NCBI GenBank assembly: GCA_003552325.1
Contig: PUKM01000238.1
Location: 1 to 5,590 of the forward strand
Source: Natrialbaceae archaeon
GTDB taxonomy: Archaea > Halobacteriota > Halobacteria > Halobacteriales > Natrialbaceae
Direction of reading: 5' to 3'
DNA: 5,590 nucleotides
The translations under genes and the position numbers were made by a program. This document shows, in pieces, positions 5,051 through 5,590 of the stretch. Every line of letters starts with the position of its first letter. Position 1 is the first letter of the stretch. Below the pieces are notes generated by a model, which worked only from the letters and a program-made list of their open reading frames with translations, had not been told where the DNA came from and ran no database searches.

Positions 5051-5093
5051 CCATGGTTCGCGTCGTCGAGTGACGCGATTCACGCCCGGCCTC

Positions 5094-5202
5094 AGAACGC
5101 TTCGCGTTCTAGTGTGCGAACGAGAGCTTCACTCTCGTCAACGCCGTAAACGGCGGGGACTCTCTCGCTGCCTTAGGTAGGCGAGTGAGATTTCGTCTCG
5201 AG
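5094..5202 (+). other. Hairpin-dense region, possible guide-RNA relic or element left end
   Basis: Successive stems are AGAACGC (5094-5100) with GCGTTCT (5104-5110), ACGAGAG (5120-5126) with CTCTCGT (5132-5138), CGCCGT (5142-5147) with ACGGCG (5150-5155), a longer interrupted stem at about 5164-5185 closed by CTCGC and GCGAG, and GAGA/TCTC near 5187-5199. The third stem is followed by GGGGA, as at the terminal right-end hairpin of the neighbouring element (minus strand), though here no GTCA tip follows. It is therefore either the structured left side of the tnpB element or a leftover right end of another element on the plus strand. Open frames run through it on both strands but they look like by-products of the hairpins. 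Confidence 0.45.
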
Positions 5203-5387
5203 TGGGCTGTGGCTTCTGTTGAGGCCGGACTCGAGGAAGAGAGAGCGCCTCGAGGGTGGGCTTTCGGGTTTGTCGCTGATGGTCTCACCTGTGCCAACGT
5301 CGTAACTGTCTTCTCCTGCAACGAGTTGCCTTCCCTGCCAATGTTGTAATAGGCTGGTAAACTGTTCAGTGAGTCAAACTGCATTAT
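5203..5387. other. Non-coding stretch, probably element left flank then native DNA
   Basis: I find no gene I would defend. A plus-strand frame without start signals is open from 5113 to a TAA at 5350-5352, and the minus-strand frame opposite is open over 5109-5384, but neither has family features or an initiation site. The left boundary of the tnpB element may fall here. DNA becomes AT-rich after about 5340, toward the next promoter. Confidence 0.35.
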
Positions 5388-5422
5388 TCAAAAGCTTAAT
5401 AAGTCGTTGCTTTTGATAAGTC
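5388..5422 (+). promoter_or_regulatory. Box A inside a perfect inverted repeat, promoter/operator of the last gene
   Basis: TTAATAA (5396-5402) is a good box A about 32 bases before the ATG at 5431, giving a leaderless or very short-leader transcript. It is enclosed by a perfect 8-bp inverted repeat, TCAAAAGC (5388-5395) and GCTTTTGA (5409-5416). ATAAGTC also occurs twice directly (5399-5405 and 5416-5422), 17 bases apart. A regulator bound here would compete with the TATA-binding protein, so this gene is probably controlled by repression. Confidence 0.5.
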
Positions 5423-5430
5423 AGTAGTAG

Positions 5431-5590
5431 ATGGCAGTAAAGCAGCATTTTGACGGTGATCTCGAGGTGAAAAGCGGCGATCAGAAAGGGGATAAAAGGA
5501 GATGGGGTACACGACTGTGTCTCGTTTTCGTTTGTTTCTTACTGGTAGTCGGGGCACTCTTTGCGTTCGGTATGGGAGGGGTGGCTGGAG
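5431..5590 (+). CDS. N-terminal part of a membrane-anchored protein, cut by window end
   Basis: Fifty-three codons are visible, starting MAVKQHFDGDLEVKSGDQ. Residues 1-28 are polar and charged, with a basic patch KGDKRRWGTR just before the membrane. Residues about 29-50 (LCLVFVCFLLVVGALFAF) form one strong hydrophobic helix, then glycine-rich sequence runs off the edge. The basic patch should stay inside, making this either a signal anchor or the first helix of a larger membrane protein. No lipobox is evident. It has its own promoter with an operator-like dyad at 5388-5422. The family is not recognisable from this fragment. Confidence 0.6.
   Translation, partial: MAVKQHFDGDLEVKSGDQKGDKRRWGTRLCLVFVCFLLVVGALFAFGMGGVAG

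Larger units (their letters stand above)
3467..5100 (-). mobile_element. IS1341-type (tnpB-only IS200/IS605 family) element; left boundary uncertain
   Basis: The element holds a complete tnpB on the minus strand and a structured right end whose tip, TGACATCC on the plus strand (3467-3474), matches the tip near 172 when oriented the same way. No gene for a Y1 tyrosine transposase (TnpA) is present, so movement would need TnpA supplied elsewhere. The left end cannot be placed. It lies beyond the divergent 45-aa gene, so the end given here is a minimum, and hairpins at 5094-5202 and perhaps sequence up to about 5320 may belong to it. Finding the empty site in a related strain would settle this. 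Confidence 0.75.

Noticed and set aside
3467..5202. CRISPR array or Cas12-like system suggested by the TnpB and hairpins
   Set aside because: There are no regularly spaced direct repeats with unique spacers and no cas genes. The hairpins differ from each other and fit an IS right end.
5197..5254. Three CTCGAG sites (5197, 5230, 5249) as possible regulator repeats
   Set aside because: CTCGAG is common in GC-rich haloarchaeal DNA, and spacing and flanks are irregular.
5109..5384. Minus-strand 91-aa open frame, and an 80-codon plus-strand open frame (5113-5352) opposite it
   Set aside because: Both run through hairpin arms, lack initiation signals and family features, and mirror each other. 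They look like by-products of structured GC-rich DNA, not genes.
1..5590. tRNA or rRNA genes
   Set aside because: No cloverleaf with a TTC-A/G loop or conserved rRNA stretch was found on either strand by eye.

Overview
The window looks like haloarchaeal (class Halobacteria) chromosome or megaplasmid DNA. The long genes are GC-rich and their proteins are acidic. Several starts have no leader and an archaeal box A (TATA-like element) about 26 bases upstream. The TnpB is of a type I associate with haloarchaea. I cannot name genus or species from sequence alone.

Layout. Positions 1-172 are the structured right end of an IS200/IS605-type (tnpB, IS1341-like) element whose gene lies outside the window. 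Only 29 bp later starts a single-domain cupin gene (202-693). Positions 694-2050 form a lower-GC stretch with four tiny predicted membrane proteins: an 80-aa two-helix protein, a 99-aa three-helix protein, a 57-aa two-helix protein, and on the minus strand a 65-aa double glycine-zipper protein. Two of these have convincing box A elements at the leaderless distance, so they look separately transcribed. Positions 2204-3469 encode a complete DUF418 (YeiB-like) multi-pass membrane protein.

The DUF418 gene abuts the right end of a second, apparently intact IS1341-type element on the minus strand. Its parts are a 432-aa TnpB RNA-guided nuclease (3558-4856), a run of hairpins at the 3' end that should form the guide (omega) RNA and the right end (3467-3581), and a divergent 45-aa ribbon-helix-helix-like gene (4913-5050) 56 bp from tnpB. 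A near-palindrome lies in that shared spacer. Beyond the small gene is another hairpin-rich stretch (5094-5202). It either belongs to the left side of this element or is a relic of another one. The window closes with the first 53 codons of a membrane-anchored protein (5431 onward), whose predicted box A sits inside a perfect 8-bp inverted repeat.

How the parts fit. Cupin, DUF418 and the small membrane proteins show no clear pathway link and look like accessory genes between mobile-element scars. The most interesting module is tnpB, its guide RNA and the divergent DNA-binding-like miniprotein, where the miniprotein could control expression of the nuclease. The aspartate in place of the usual RuvC-II glutamate in TnpB, and the element boundary falling at the DUF418 stop codon, also deserve attention.
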